Source: Sphagnum compactum
Taxonomy: Eukaryota > Bryophyta > Sphagnopsida > Sphagnales
Assembly: GCA_965153455.1 (NCBI GenBank)
Contig: OZ234504.1
Span: forward strand, 11,284,001 to 11,348,000
DNA length: 64,000 bases
Direction of reading: 5' to 3'
Shown here: piece by piece, positions 50,111 to 61,428 of the stretch
Layout of the letters: each line of letters begins with the position of its first letter
Position numbering within the stretch: position 1 is the stretch's first letter
Notes under the pieces: model-generated
Seen by the model: only the letters and a program-made list of their open reading frames with translations
Told to the model about the DNA's origin: nothing
Database searches by the model: none
Made by a program: the position numbers and the translations under genes

Positions 50111-51830
50111 CAAACATCAAATACCCGCCCCCACACTAGTCCACACTCCACAGTGGTGTTATCTGATTATTTGAACTTTAAAATTAAAAAAATACCACCA
50201 GTTCTGTTTTTTTTTTTTTTTTTTTAATATTTCAAAATCAGATGATTGCTTGTTTGGGTTTTCTTTGAAAAAATAAAAAAATAAAAAAAACCACTGCTCC
50301 CGGTTATTTCCAAAACCTTAAACGGGGGTATGGTTTTTACAAAAGAACTGATAAAGAACATGCAATTTGATGGTCGGTTATTTGATTTTTTTTCAAAAAA
50401 AAAACCTAAGAGCCATGGTTAATATGCCAAAAGCCGGTTCTTTGGTTTTTGAGAACCATGGTTACGAATCTTAAGAACCGCCCTGATAACCACCAAGGGT
50501 CCCATTCTCGTTTGCTAATAACCGCCCACTGCTGGTCCACATCCACACTATCTTCAAAGGTTGTGATTGATACCATACCTATGACTAATTAATTGGCAGA
50601 TTTTGCCGAAATATTTAATAATTTGAAAAAACTAGGTCAAATTTGCAGCATGGATTTGAATATTGCCAGATTTTGGCAATAAAGTATTATTAAATACTTA
50701 GTACTGTAATACAAGGGCAGCTTCATCATCACAACTTTGCCGAATAATTAATTTAGTTTTGAGATTTCAATTTCAACAAATAATCAAATTAAATTTGAAG
50801 ATTTCATTTCGAAAATGAAAAAAATATTCCTGAATGTTCCCAAAGATTCCTCCTTTCCTTCACACACACACGAAAAATGTTCTTTGAGGAAAAACATTTT
50901 AAGGGAAAATTTCTATATATATATATTATTTTATTATTTTATTTTTTTAAAGAAGTAAAATTTGTGAAGGAAAATAGAGAAATTTTAGAATGTTCTGGAG
51001 GATTCTAATTTTGACATGGAATCTTCAAAATAAAGTAATTTTTGGACACTGTTATGTTGAACTATGGTAGGAATATATGCCTGACCCTGGTTAACTCTTT
51101 ACCTAATACCTGAAAACCCAACCTACTATTATTATTATTATTATTTTGTATTTTGCAGATACCTTAGTACAGGGGGGCAGCTTTAAACATATGTCTTTCA
51201 AATAATTAAGTAATTTTGAAAATGTCAAAAGATTCTCTATTTTCCTGCACAAAGTATTTTTCTTGGAAAAAAAAGTCTTTTTTTTTTCTTTTCTTTTTTC
51301 TTTTTGAAAATCTCAGTATTTCAGTTTTTCTTTTTTCTTTTTTTCCTGCGCAATTTTGGGATGTTAGCCCAAATGAGGATCATCCATAAGAGGATTTAGC
51401 CAAATCTGGCTATAAACAAAACATGAAGCTGACCCAAAAATTTAAGCATCCTTCTAAATTTTTGCCTTACCTATTCCAACTTCACAAAGAAATCTAGTAA
51501 TCTAATTTAAATTTTATTTTATTTTTTTGGGGAAATTTGGTGACTAGAGAACACATAAATTGCTTAATTTCACCAGTTTGGAAAAAAATTTGCCAATTGG
51601 AGAATTTTGGTGTAACAACCATGTTTGGCGGTTCTTTGAATTTCAAACAACCGTCGATCAATTTTGGTTCTTTAAACACTTCCAAGAAGGGTGTTGCTTC
51701 CGGTTATTTCAAACCCCTCAAAGAACCGACGGTTTTCATGAAAGACTCTACAAAGAACCTTGTCTTTGGGCCGCCCGGTTCTTTGACTTACTTTTTAAGG
51801 GGTTTAGGGTTTTTTTGGGGGGGGGGATAA
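50111..51830. other. Intergenic DNA with further CGGTTCTTT-family copies
   Basis: Family words occur at about 50435-50480 (GCCGGTTCTTTGG) and 51620-51790 (GGCGGTTCTTTGAATTTC, CAAAGAACCGACGG, GCCCGGTTCTTTGAC). Between them lies AT-rich DNA with long T runs. No gene is seen. Confidence 0.5.
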
Positions 51831-51987
51831 TAAGGGTGATATACCCTTTTGCCTTGTGCTTCACGATGGGGTAAAGCAAGCCTACTTACGGGTCCTATGA
51901 AAGTCAAGGCAAAATTGCACCAAGTCTAGATAGGCATTTTGGGCGGAGGTTTGAAGTACATTACCAGTTAATAAGTGGCATTTTATC

Positions 51988-52346
51988 GGCCTTTCATACT
52001 ACCAAGGCCCTTAAGGATAGTGTGTTTAGATTCATTTATAGAGTATAGTAGCTTAGTAAGGGATTTTTTATAGGCCCCTCCCTACTAGGTAATAATAAAT
52101 AATAATAGGTCTATACATATTTTTATATGAGGATTTTTGAAACATGGGGATTTTGGCTTGTGTTGAAACTTGAGATTAGTTGCAGAGTTATAATAATATC
52201 TTGAATGATTTTGGTTTTCTTTTAGAGGATTTTTTTTGAAGATTATATTTTTGCATGCTGAAAGATTTGAGTTTCCATAATTGCCTTAAGATACTTGTTA
52301 ATGTGAATGGCAAATATGGAAATTCAAAATATTTCACCATGCAAAA

Positions 52347-52380
<34 letters not shown>

Positions 52381-52604
52381 CCTCCCAAAGAAAACCCAAA
52401 ATCCTTCAAGATATTATTATAACTCTACAACTAATCTCAAGCTTCAACACAAGCCAAAATATCAAGTTTCAAAAATGCTCATATAAAAAATAAAAATAGA
52501 CCAGGCTATTATTATTACCTAAGGGCCAAAATCACTTAAGCTAATATATACTCTACAATGAATCTAAACACAATATCCTTCTTGCCTTGGTAGTATGCAA
52601 GGCC
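51988..52604. mobile_element. 617-bp foldback (long inverted repeat)
   Basis: Two arms of about 295 bases face each other around a ~25-base loop centred near 52296. Matching landmarks, left arm against the reverse complement of the right, are GGCCTT(T/G)CATACTACCAAG, GTGTTTAGATTCATT, TTTTGGCTTGTGTTGAA, CTTGAGATTAGTTG, AGAGTTATAATAATATCTTG and TATTTTTGCATG. An (AAT)n expansion at 52349-52381 interrupts the right arm. The ends are GGCC on both sides; no flanking target duplication is evident. It is likely a foldback/MITE-type transposon, and its transcript would form a long hairpin. Confidence 0.85.
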
Positions 52605-54327
52605 AACAACAGACTCTAAGAGCAACTTCAACAATGCACTCTGTATTTGTTTGTTTGCAGCAGTCCATGAATACTTATCACTTCCGAAAGTCAATTAATT
52701 GCCTTTTCCTCAAACTAAACAGTAGTAAATATAATATTGGATAGTATACATCCAAACAACATTTTATACATCCATCACACGTCAACCAAAATCATTGTGG
52801 TTGGCCAATCAATAGCATCGAACCAATGTGTGTGACCAATGGCAAATGTGAATGACCTAGGAGTTGGTCATTATATTTTAACTCGTTTTTTCAAATCATA
52901 TGGGTTGTTGTTTGGGGGGTGCAAGTTCACAAGTTCACAAGTCTTGGGTGAACTAGCTAGCAACCCCATGTTGATACATACCATGGTTTTTTAAAAAAAT
53001 CCCAAAATCCATTGAAATTATTTCTAAATATTACAAATATCCCATTTCTTAGATTATTATAACTAAGGTTTTTGAGTTCAAATCTAGCATTTTTTGGGCT
53101 TAATATGGTCACGAAGAGGCCTTGCTATAAAAGGAGAAGGTATCAACATGGGTGCTGGTTCACGTTCACGAGAGCTTTTTTTTTAATAAAAAAAACCCAA
53201 TTTATTATTATTATTATTATTATTTTATTTTCACACTACCACTCTCTGATGCTGACCTCATCCACGATTTGCCTTCCAGGCCATTTTACTCTTGCTACTG
53301 CTGGAGATGCTTTAAAGCTCAATAGGCAGGGTGTTCTTAGGAAGGGCTGTAAGTAAGTCCAGGCCAAAAATAGTGGCAGCCAATAATAGACATCCTACAC
53401 ACTTTGAACAACTTATCACAATAATAGACAACATAACAAACACAATTAACAATTTAGCATGTCCCTCACATACTTTTGAGTTATCAAAGTAAAACAAACA
53501 CAGCACCACAAACAACCCTGAGTTTGGTCATACGGGGCAGGGTGAGATTCATTAAATGCCTGAGTTTCAGCATTTCATATTGAGATTTAATAAAAAAGTC
53601 TTTACTTTGCGGGATACCATTGAAAGAGGGGAGAGGGGGTGAAAGGAGGCCCAAAGACACTGTGAAGACAGGGTTTACTTTAGTAGGGATAACTCTACTG
53701 TTTTGCTTACTTACAACCCAACAACAGCCAAGGATAGGCCACATTCCATCAAGTTTCCATGATAATTTCTTGACTCTGACTTCTAGTGACAATGATCCTA
53801 CTAGCCCCATGTCACGACAACCTCTCTTGCTCACAGGTAGTAGATTGTATCATCAAATTTGCCATGGAAAATTATCACTCGACTTGGTTCTGACTTCAAA
53901 GCCACAGAGAGAGAGAGACTTTAGTGGTGCATTGTGGAGACCCACAAAATTAGTAAGGATGTACCAACAGATTTCTTCAGATTTTGTCACATTCTTAAAC
54001 CACAACAATAGTCAGCAAAGTTTTGATTGTCAGATTGTGTGTGTGTGTGTGTGTGTGTCAAAAAGCATGTTTTCTGCACATGGACAGTTGTAGTAGTAGG
54101 AATTGCTCCTCATTGTCATCTTCACCACTTCTTTACTTGCCCCAAAACCCTAAACTTCACTCAGATCTGGTCAAGCTAACAAAATAGACCATGTCCTAAA
54201 TAATAGGGTTTTTTTTCCAGATTGATTGGTACTTTGGATTTCTCACTTTAAGCACTTGGAGAAATTTCTTAGTGTATTTGAAGGGTTTAGGGTTTAGGGG
54301 GAAAATAATCCCTCTTTGAAAAAAAAA
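52605..54327. other. Intergenic DNA, no gene seen
   Basis: Contains (ATT)n at about 53203-53226 and (GT)n at 54036-54058. A block at about 53330-53390 (GTTCTTAGGAAGGGCTG and CAGGCCAAAAATAGTGGCAG) is similar to 63437-63490. An open frame of 157 codons at 53620-54093 runs through the GT repeat and matches no family. Confidence 0.4.
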
Positions 54328-54444
54328 GGGCTCTTATGCCAACTCCTTAAAAGAGTGGTAGGGATGTTACAATCAAGGGAGGGATTTTAAAATTGTAAGA
54401 TAGTAAGATCCCCTCCCACTCTTACAGAGTAGGCATACGAACCC
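54328..54444. mobile_element. Small MITE-like inverted repeat, 117 bp
   Basis: The left end (GGGCTCTTATGCCAACTCCT, then AAAAGAGTGGTAGGGAT) and the right end, reverse-complemented (GGGTTCGTATGCCTACTCTG, then TAAGAGTGGGAGGGGAT), match over about 37 bases. No target duplication is clear. A related end occurs at about 39745-39790. Confidence 0.6.
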
Positions 54445-55064
54445 TTCCCCTCCTCCTCCTCATGATTCACCTAATTTTAGCTTCATGATACCAGTCTGTC
54501 TTGTGCTTTTGTATAGGGTAGGAGTGCTTACAGTATAGGGTAGGTGTGCTCTTGCTGTAAGACCCGAGGGTGGAGCCCAAACCTGTAAGACCCTTATTTT
54601 GGGAATTTCCCAACCCTAGGTCTTTACCCTACACATCAATATCTCAGAGAAACAATCAGCATATATTCTTCAGAGAAAGACTCTTTATTATAACTTATAA
54701 CATCATGTTGATGTAGAGTTCCCCATCTTTGCCCAATGAAACCAACTGCTACTTGCTTAAAACCCTAAACCCAATGTATCCACAGACACTGGAACCAATG
54801 CTTAAGGTTTGGGGTTGAGGGTGAGTATCTGACACACATCAACCATTCTTCTCACAAAACTGTCTGAATACTCAGGATCTATCAAATCCCATTGGTTTCT
54901 GGAGTATTATGAACAGGCCAGAACCCTTTGAAACACATACATGAATCTCTGTACACATGCTGTCTGTACAAAACATGAATCTCTTCAGAAATCTCCACCA
55001 GGAATTTCTGGGTTTAATGTTCAGAGGGTTTCATTTAATCCTCAAGGAGAAGAAGCTGGATGAA
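54445..55064. other. 3' flank of the LEA-like gene
   Basis: Probably includes the 3' untranslated region of the gene on the - strand. A short direct repeat around GTATAGGGTAGG(A/T)GTGCT lies at about 54512-54552. No separate gene is seen. Confidence 0.45.
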
Positions 55065-56599
55065 TCAGTGGGCAGATTTAGTTTCTCGTGTGCCAGAGGC
55101 AACATATTTGAGGGTTTCTCTTTTCTCTTCTTTGCTGGTTCGGACTTCCCGGGCAGTGCCTAAGGAAGCTGTGCCCACAGGTGGCACCACATGTTCTCGC
55201 ACATTGTATGCTGCTGCAGCTTGCAATCTTGCAGCAACAGATCCCTTGCCTGTGTCCTTGCCTTCTTGCATCTCTGCTTTCTGTACCTCTGCCGCAAGCT
55301 CAGGTGTGATTGGCACACCCTCAATCTCCTTGTCCTGAAAAAAGAATAACATTCCAAATCTGTCAACAATCACAGCAATAGTTCTTGTCCACCTGCTGAT
55401 TGAAGAAGAAGAACACAGACAGACAGACATACAGACAGACCCATGTTCAGAATATTCTTAGGTCTTTGACATGACGTAGAGTTTCAACTCGCTCGAGTGA
55501 TTTCGGATGTGTATTTCTTTCGGAGATTTCAGAAGTGTTGATTCTTCACCAAACAAGCACAACAAGTGCTGAAAAGTCTGGAATCAATTTCATGAAGTTT
55601 GGCACACAAATTGCACAAACAGAAAAATATTGGAAGCTGAAGAGCACAATGCCCCTGAAGCAGCCAAATACGTATGAAAAAGACAATGCCCTAAAGAAGA
55701 CAGACAATAGGTACCTGTGAAGAAGAAGAAGACAACAATGCCCATTGTGTTCCAAATATTCTTCTTAGATCCTTGACATGAGGCAGAGAAGAGTTTTGAT
55801 GTAGTAGAATTTGTTACCTCATTTGGTCTGCCTCCAATCTTGTCTGCGTTTGGAATATCCTCTGCCACCAAAGGTCCAGTTTTCTCCACCAATCCAGGAA
55901 TTGTGGAAGACATCACCAGCTTCCCATTCAAGGAAGTTGCTTCAGCATCTGTGGATTCTCCTCCTCCCTGATCTTCACTACTGGTGTCAGCAGCAACAGC
56001 AAGAGCAGGAGAAGCATTCTCATTCTCACCCTCCTGCTCCTCCTCCTGTTTAGGATTTATCTCCTTCAACTGAATCCCCCCCCAACACACACCCGAGAAC
56101 ACCCAGCATCAGCACCCATTTAGAAATGTCTGAACAAGACAGCTGACGATCATCAAATCAGAAGCACACAAGCAAAGACCCTAAACCCAAAAACCCTTCA
56201 TGAAGAAAAGTCTATGATGACAGCATGGGAAAAACAAAAGCAAGCAAACAAAGACCCTAAACCCTAAACCCTAAAACCCTTCACGAAGAAGAAGAAGAAG
56301 TCTATGATGACAGGATGGGAAAAACAAAAGCAAGCAAGCAAACGAGAATGGTGTGAAATTGTATGTGCACTTACGAGGAGGAGTTTTTGACCTTGTGGTG
56401 TGCCGATGTTTGCAGGGTGGATGTTGCCCACCACCCCTGGTCCTGCATGGTACTGCTGACTGGCAGAGGAAGGGAAGGTCATGGGTTCTGCTGTCTGCAC
56501 AGTGTCGTACGTTCTTTTCACTTCCGTAGTTGCCGGTTCTACAACCAGATTCTCACCAAGCACGGTGGTCGATGTGTGTGGTGGTGGTGGTGTTGCCAT
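55065..56599 (-). CDS. LEA-like protein, seed maturation protein (SMP) type
   Basis: Three exons, all in phase 0, give 248 residues: 56599-56375, 56069-55818 and 55334-55065. Each junction has consensus sites (CTC|GTAAGT, TTCAG|TTG, GAG|GTAACA, TTTCAG|GAC). The start is the ATG at 56597-56599 (MATPPPPHTS). The middle exon is Glu/Gln/Ser/Thr-rich and disordered in character. The last exon holds the most telling segment, GVPITPELAAEVQKAEMQEG followed by SVAARLQAAAAYN, which fits the SMP repeat pattern: an (I/V)Q-x-AE helix, then Gly/Ala-rich AAxxQxAAxxN. SMP-group LEA proteins are hydrophilic and protect cells during drying. Only one clear SMP-like unit is seen, against two or three in typical members, so this is a divergent or short relative. 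The upstream frame continues past the ATG, but its extra residues are hydrophobic and unlike the family. Confidence 0.65.
56171..56345. repeat. Intronic tandem duplication with telomere-like expansion
   Basis: Within intron 1 of the LEA-like gene, AAAGACCCTAAACCC...CTTCA(T/C)GAAG...TCTATGATGACAG...AAAAACAAAAGCAAGCAA occurs twice. The second copy has gained extra CCCTAAA units (56252-56279) and GAA units. The spacing between copies is 90 bp at the TCTATGATGA mark. Confidence 0.9.
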
Positions 56600-57871
56600 A
56601 GCTAATAATTCTGGAAACAGATCTTCCACCAAAAACAACAATTGGATGCTCAAAAGTCTCCAATCTTCTTTCTCCCCCACAACTAAATCCCGGAACGGAA
56701 TCGGTCTGTGTCCAACAAACAAAACATGGGAGTTCTGTGAGGAGCTGCTGCACAAACAGAAGACCAACTCCGATCTTACACATGACGACAACTGCCGATC
56801 TCAAGGGTACATATCTGTCACCGATTCCTAGCATCCACACTTGAAGGTCAACAAGTGGCCAAAGAAGATGATGAACAAAAATATGTTATAGCTAGCAGGA
56901 AAAAGAATGCACTATCTCTGTTCTGTTTTTTTATTGGGTTTCTCTTTTGGAGACACGAATCAGCAGTTTTCCTTCCAAATGGGTTTGTTTTTTTGGCCTT
57001 TTGGAACTGACTGCATATCTTTTGAAGAAGCTGCAAGTGTTTTGTGAAAGTTGCTGAAAGGAGGGCACATGGCACTCCATGGGTGCAGCCAGCAGCAAAA
57101 TGCATGATGCCAAATAATTTTCAGTTTTTGTTGGGCAGGCAACCAAGTGGAGCACATGCAGACATTCTGTGAACTGGAACTGAAACTTCATTGCCATAAC
57201 ACTTGCCTGCCTAATAGGCAACAGTTGCAAAATGTATCTCCAACTTCCCAATTTGTTTTTTGTGATTTGTTGCAAATCTGTCAACTTCCTGCATTGCCAC
57301 AGCAGACCTTGATCATCATGGAACTGATGTGAGGTTGATAGATAGATCGGGCGGCCACTACCACAGAGCTTGATCATCATGGAACCCATGCAAAGTTGCT
57401 AGATAGATAGATCAGTCAGGCTGTCAAATTCTTCATGTCAATAATCAACTTGTCGAGCTGCCTGCCTGCCATCTGTTTTGAAATCTTATGGTAGTAGGGT
57501 ATTCAACTTTGTCATCTGCCAGCTGTTTCAGCTTCAAGTTTGCACCTTCACTGTGGAGGAAATGAAAGATGCCTTCCACGTCTTCAACATTTCACCTTGT
57601 TTTTGTGAGACTTGAGAAGATGTGCAAAAAGTTGAAAATTTCTCAGTGCTAATTATCTCTTTTAACTTCTGATGATGTGTCTGGATTTCCTTTGTGTTTG
57701 TGAACTCTGTCTCCGTTGTCATTGTCCTGAGCAGGTGGGTGTTGTCCACAATAAAATTGTCAAAAGCAAATTTTACACACAAGAATGGTGTGCAAAAGAA
57801 GAGGGACAAGATAGTAGTGTACAATATTACAGCATCTTGAAAATTGTTACCATTGTACATTTGGCCATCAA
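56600..57871. other. Region between the LEA-like promoter and the AKR 3' end
   Basis: Probably holds the LEA-like promoter and leader (minus strand, upstream of 56599) and the 3' flank of the reductase. A duplicated pair, GCTTGATCATCATGGAACxxATG with GATAGATAGAT nearby, lies at about 57306-57410. Frames of 60-150 codons show no family. Confidence 0.4.
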
Positions 57872-60826
57872 TCAAGCAGTTTGAAAGATGTTTTGAATCA
57901 TGCCTCGTGGTGCCTTTTCAGCGATGAATTCTAACCTAGCAACCTCATCCCCATTCAGCTGCCAACTGAGTGCACCTAAATTGTCCTGAGCCTGTTGCAG
58001 GCTTTTAACACCAGGGATTGGAATCGCTCCCTTACATATACACCAGTTTATCGCCACCTTCACAAAACAAATATAACTGTCATCTTTGAAAAAAACCCAT
58101 TAATTAACCCTCCTCTTTACCACAGCTTAAGTTCTTGAGTAAATACACCTTGAATCCAGTGTTTGTAAACAAGACCACACCAACAACGTGCAGAAAATGT
58201 GGCACTGAAAAGCTGAAGGAAAAAACAACCTGTATAGCTTATAAAGGCCACCACCATACCTGTGAGATGGTCTTTCCCCGTTTCTTAGCTATCTCCCTCA
58301 TTGTGTTTAGAAGTGGATCTAAGCCTGGCAGCACCTGCTTGAATAGAAAACCTCTGCATGCATACAAGTAAACCCTGAACCCTAAACCTCTGTACTCATA
58401 AGGTGAGTTCCCAGAAAGAGGGAGGGCTCACGGGGCCAAAAATTATCTAGCAAAACTGCTCACACCCAAAAACCAAAACCTTGAACACTTTGCAATAAAT
58501 TACATCCCAGTCTCATAGGACAATCCAAAGAGGCAGGATGCTCACTCACCGAGGTCCTTGAGGAACATTTGTAGGAGAGTATTTTCCTGTCAGCATACCA
58601 AGCCCCAAAGGACTATATGCTATAAGCTTGATGCCAAGATCATCGCACACAGCCTTCACCTCCATTTGCTGTACGCCGTTGCTTAGCAGAGAAAATTGTA
58701 CCTACACAACAACACAATGCATTCTGTTGTTCTTGATTGAAAATTAAGATTTTCCCATAAAACTCAGTTTTCCAATCTTATAGGGTTTATCACACACAAT
58801 CTTGATCATTTTAGGGTTTAGGGTTTACCTGGACAGAACTAAGAGGGACTCCTCTCCGTTGCAGGTACTTGTGGATACGAACCAGCTGTTTTGGCCCGTA
58901 GTTACTTACTCCAATTGCTTTTACCAAGCCCTGCATAATGCAGAACAATTTATATAACACAAGCAGCTGCAATCAAAAGGTGTAAATTGAATAAGATTCC
59001 AACTAAGAAGCTGTTGAGAAACCATTGAGTGAAACAATAGGGAAGAGCCTGATGGAAGTTCTTTGAAGTACAAATTGACAAAAAGATGTTTGAAGAAGTT
59101 GCCGACCTGCTCATAGACAGCAATCAAACCATCCCATAAAGCTTGCTCCTGAAATGGGGCATAATTCACAGTGCTCCAATGGAGTTGCCCAAGAGCTAGC
59201 TGATCCATCTCCAACCGATCCAATGAACCACTGCCTCGAACAACCATTTGGAAATCAGGTAATGTGTTGTCCAAAGGATTGCAATCCAAAAACAATCTAC
59301 TTGCTTTCCACATTCATTATGCCTAATGCTTCCAAAACAAACAGTGTACTTGTGACTCGGGACACTAATTCAGCTATAACCAGATGATCCCAAGAGCAGC
59401 AAAACTGAATCTTGATATTAAAGCAAAATTTCCTTTCTCAGCACGTAAAGCGTCCGATCAGCAAAGCATAAACAACTCTTTCTCTTTGCTTATGTTTTGT
59501 TTCATGATGAAGTTTAATTTTTTTGTGTTGGCAATTATGAGTATACCAGTGAGAAACACGAGTGCATCACATACTTGCAAGCACTCACAATCTGTGAAGG
59601 CATTAGACGCCATGGATATGCTGCAAACTTGGTGGCTATGTTCACATTCTTTTCAAGCCCTTCCTTCCCTGTTTGTTTTCCAAGCAGAAAGTTAGATCCT
59701 GCAACATGCTTCTCAGAGCACAGACATACAAAAAGCATTCAAAAGTGACATCAACAAACCCCCAAAAAATCAGAGCTCAAACCAGTGAAAAACTCTCCAG
59801 AATCCAGAGAAATTCCCTGCAATCAGACACAAAATACAGCTTGGGTACCAGGTATCAGGGTTTGAGTTAAAGCAGGCTACATCAAACATATAGCTCTGGA
59901 CTTGGGTTCCATCATACAACTTAGGTTTGAGCTAGTTTGCAGGGGGTTTTCATTTCTGGGTTTAGTGCTCAACCATGAGCTTCCGAGAGAAGTGCTTGCA
60001 CCAGTTGCAAGCAAACTGGTCTAGGGTTCAAATCAAGAGCCAGCAAATCTAGAGTTCATTGATACTCAACTACCTAATCCAAGTTTTGGAAGGCTTTTTC
60101 CTTCAGGGTTTTTTCTAGGGTTCAAACCAAGAGCCAGTAAATCTAGAGTTCATTGATACTCAACTACCGAATGCAAAAGGTTTAGAAAGGCTTTTTCCTT
60201 CAGGGGTTTTATCTTCAATGTCTATGTAATTAGGCAATAGGATTAAGGGGACTAGTTGCAGTACCTCCTCGATACTCTTGAATGAACTTCCCAAGAAGCA
60301 ATTCACTACGGCCATTAAGTTTTCCAGTTCCATAAGAATCTGCAGTGTCAAAGAAGTTGATGCCTTTGCTGATAGCAAAATTGAAAACCCGTTGAAGCTC
60401 CTCATCCATCTCTTCTTCATATCCCCAAAGCAGCTGATTCCCCCAAGCCCATGTCCCTATCCCCATTGGCGACACTGTCAATGGCCCAACTTTCACCTGC
60501 ACACACACAAATGTTCCTCCTGGCTGAACATTGGATCATCTTAAACAATGGTTTCTTTCTTTCTATTGGGTTTTTGGAATTTTTTGGGAAAATCTGAAAA
60601 TCAAGGGGTTATCAAAAACTACCAAAACTTCAAAAACAACAAGGATTGCAGCAAGCAACGGAGGAGAGAGAGAGAGAGAGATTTTTACCGAATCCCATTG
60701 ACGGCCAAGACCGAGGGAACGGAGGAGAGGAGCAGGGGACAAGCGTGACAGCGATGGCAGCTCTGCCCTGGGAAGAATTGATGGGGCAGCTGCCATCATC
60801 ACTACTACTGACTGCACCATCGCCAT
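57872..60826 (-). CDS. Chloroplast aldo-keto reductase, At1g06690-like
   Basis: Eight exons close exactly in phase to 373 residues: 60826-60689, 60496-60265, 59668-59575, 59230-59107, 58930-58829, 58701-58550, 58353-58260 and 58057-57872. All introns are GT...AG. Residues 1-46 are Ser/Arg/Leu/Pro-rich without acidic clusters, as in a plastid transit peptide. The barrel then starts with VGPLTVSPMGIGTWAWGNQL. The aldo-keto reductase tetrad is complete: Asp96, Tyr101 (DTADSYGTG), Lys137 (ATKFAAYPWR) and His172 (QLHWST). Later landmarks are GVSNYGPKQLV, YSPLGLGMLTGKY, KKRGKT, VAINWCICKGAIPIPGVKS and the C-terminal IQNIFQT. It matches Arabidopsis At1g06690, an NAD(P)-linked oxidoreductase annotated to chloroplasts, along its whole length. 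The physiological substrate is unknown. An upstream in-frame ATG at 60883 is followed by a T-rich tract and TTGCAG, which looks like a leader-intron acceptor, so 60826 is preferred as the start. Confidence 0.95.
60021..60209. repeat. 94-bp tandem duplication in AKR intron 2
   Basis: CTAGGGTTCAAA(T/C)CAAGAGCC begins at 60021 and 60115. Both copies continue with AAATCTAGAGTTCATTGATA, CTCAACTACC, GGCTTTTTCCTTCAGGG. Confidence 0.9.
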
Positions 60827-61059
60827 GTCGTTCTGCAACACACAAAACCCAACAAAAAAATACACACTAGAGATTCTTTGCATTCCAGAGCTTTTGCAAG
60901 TGTCATTTTGTTTTGTTGTTGAGAGATTGATTAGGGCAGCTTAATCCCCTGATTAGAGCTCCACTAATTAGCACTCTTAAAAGGCTTGCACAGCTTCTTA
61001 ATCTCTGATTTAGAGGGCCCAGCAATTTGGTAGCAATTTTAGGGTTTCAATAGTTCTTC
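60827..61059 (-). promoter_or_regulatory. AKR leader and upstream region
   Basis: On the - strand, a pyrimidine- and G/T-rich stretch ending in GTGTTGCAG lies a few bases before the start ATG, suggesting a leader intron acceptor. No TATA box was assigned. The upstream side is cut off by the inverted-repeat element at 61060. Confidence 0.4.
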
Positions 61060-61428
61060 GGCCACAGTGAACCAGCACCCACCAGTGCAGCATCAAGGAT
61101 GGATGATATGTGATCAGGAAACAGTTTTCTGTTGGGCTCCAGTTCCCTAGCTAACCATGGTGGTTACCCCCTCAGTTGCTTTATTTTACTACCTACCAAC
61201 AACCAGGTAGGTAGTAAATAACAGCCCCTGCCTACTATGTTTAAACTACCTACTTACCCTATTAGTCCCCTATTTTGTTACCTACCTGTCTATATATTAG
61301 ACCTACTTCTTACAGAATAGGTTACCAGGATGAAACTGGGGTAGTAACTCAGTTGAGGATCATCCACAACTGAGTCATAACAGGCATCCAGTGGATGGTG
61401 CACTGGTGGGTGCTGGTTCACTGTGGCC
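61060..61428. mobile_element. MITE-like inverted-repeat element, intact copy
   Basis: This 369-bp element has 30-base perfect terminal inverted repeats beginning GGCCACAGTGAACCAGCACC. The interior has an ACCTACC/GGTAGGT hairpin (about 61191-61215) and the words ACAGTTTTCTGTT, CCATGGTGG and GCATCCAGTGGATGGTGCAC. It is colinear with 9165-9555. The flanks AGTTCTTC (61052-61059) and AGTTAGTT (61429-61436) match at five of eight positions, which may be a worn 8-bp target duplication. It has no coding capacity. It sits immediately upstream of the reductase gene. Confidence 0.88.

Noticed and set aside
53620-54093. 157-codon open frame on +
   Set aside because: It reads through a GT microsatellite as a Cys/Val run, has no family and no splice or promoter support.
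60827-60883. Upstream ATG giving a longer AKR N-terminus
   Set aside because: The extra segment contains a T-rich tract and TTGCAG like an intron acceptor, and the shorter start already gives a good transit peptide.
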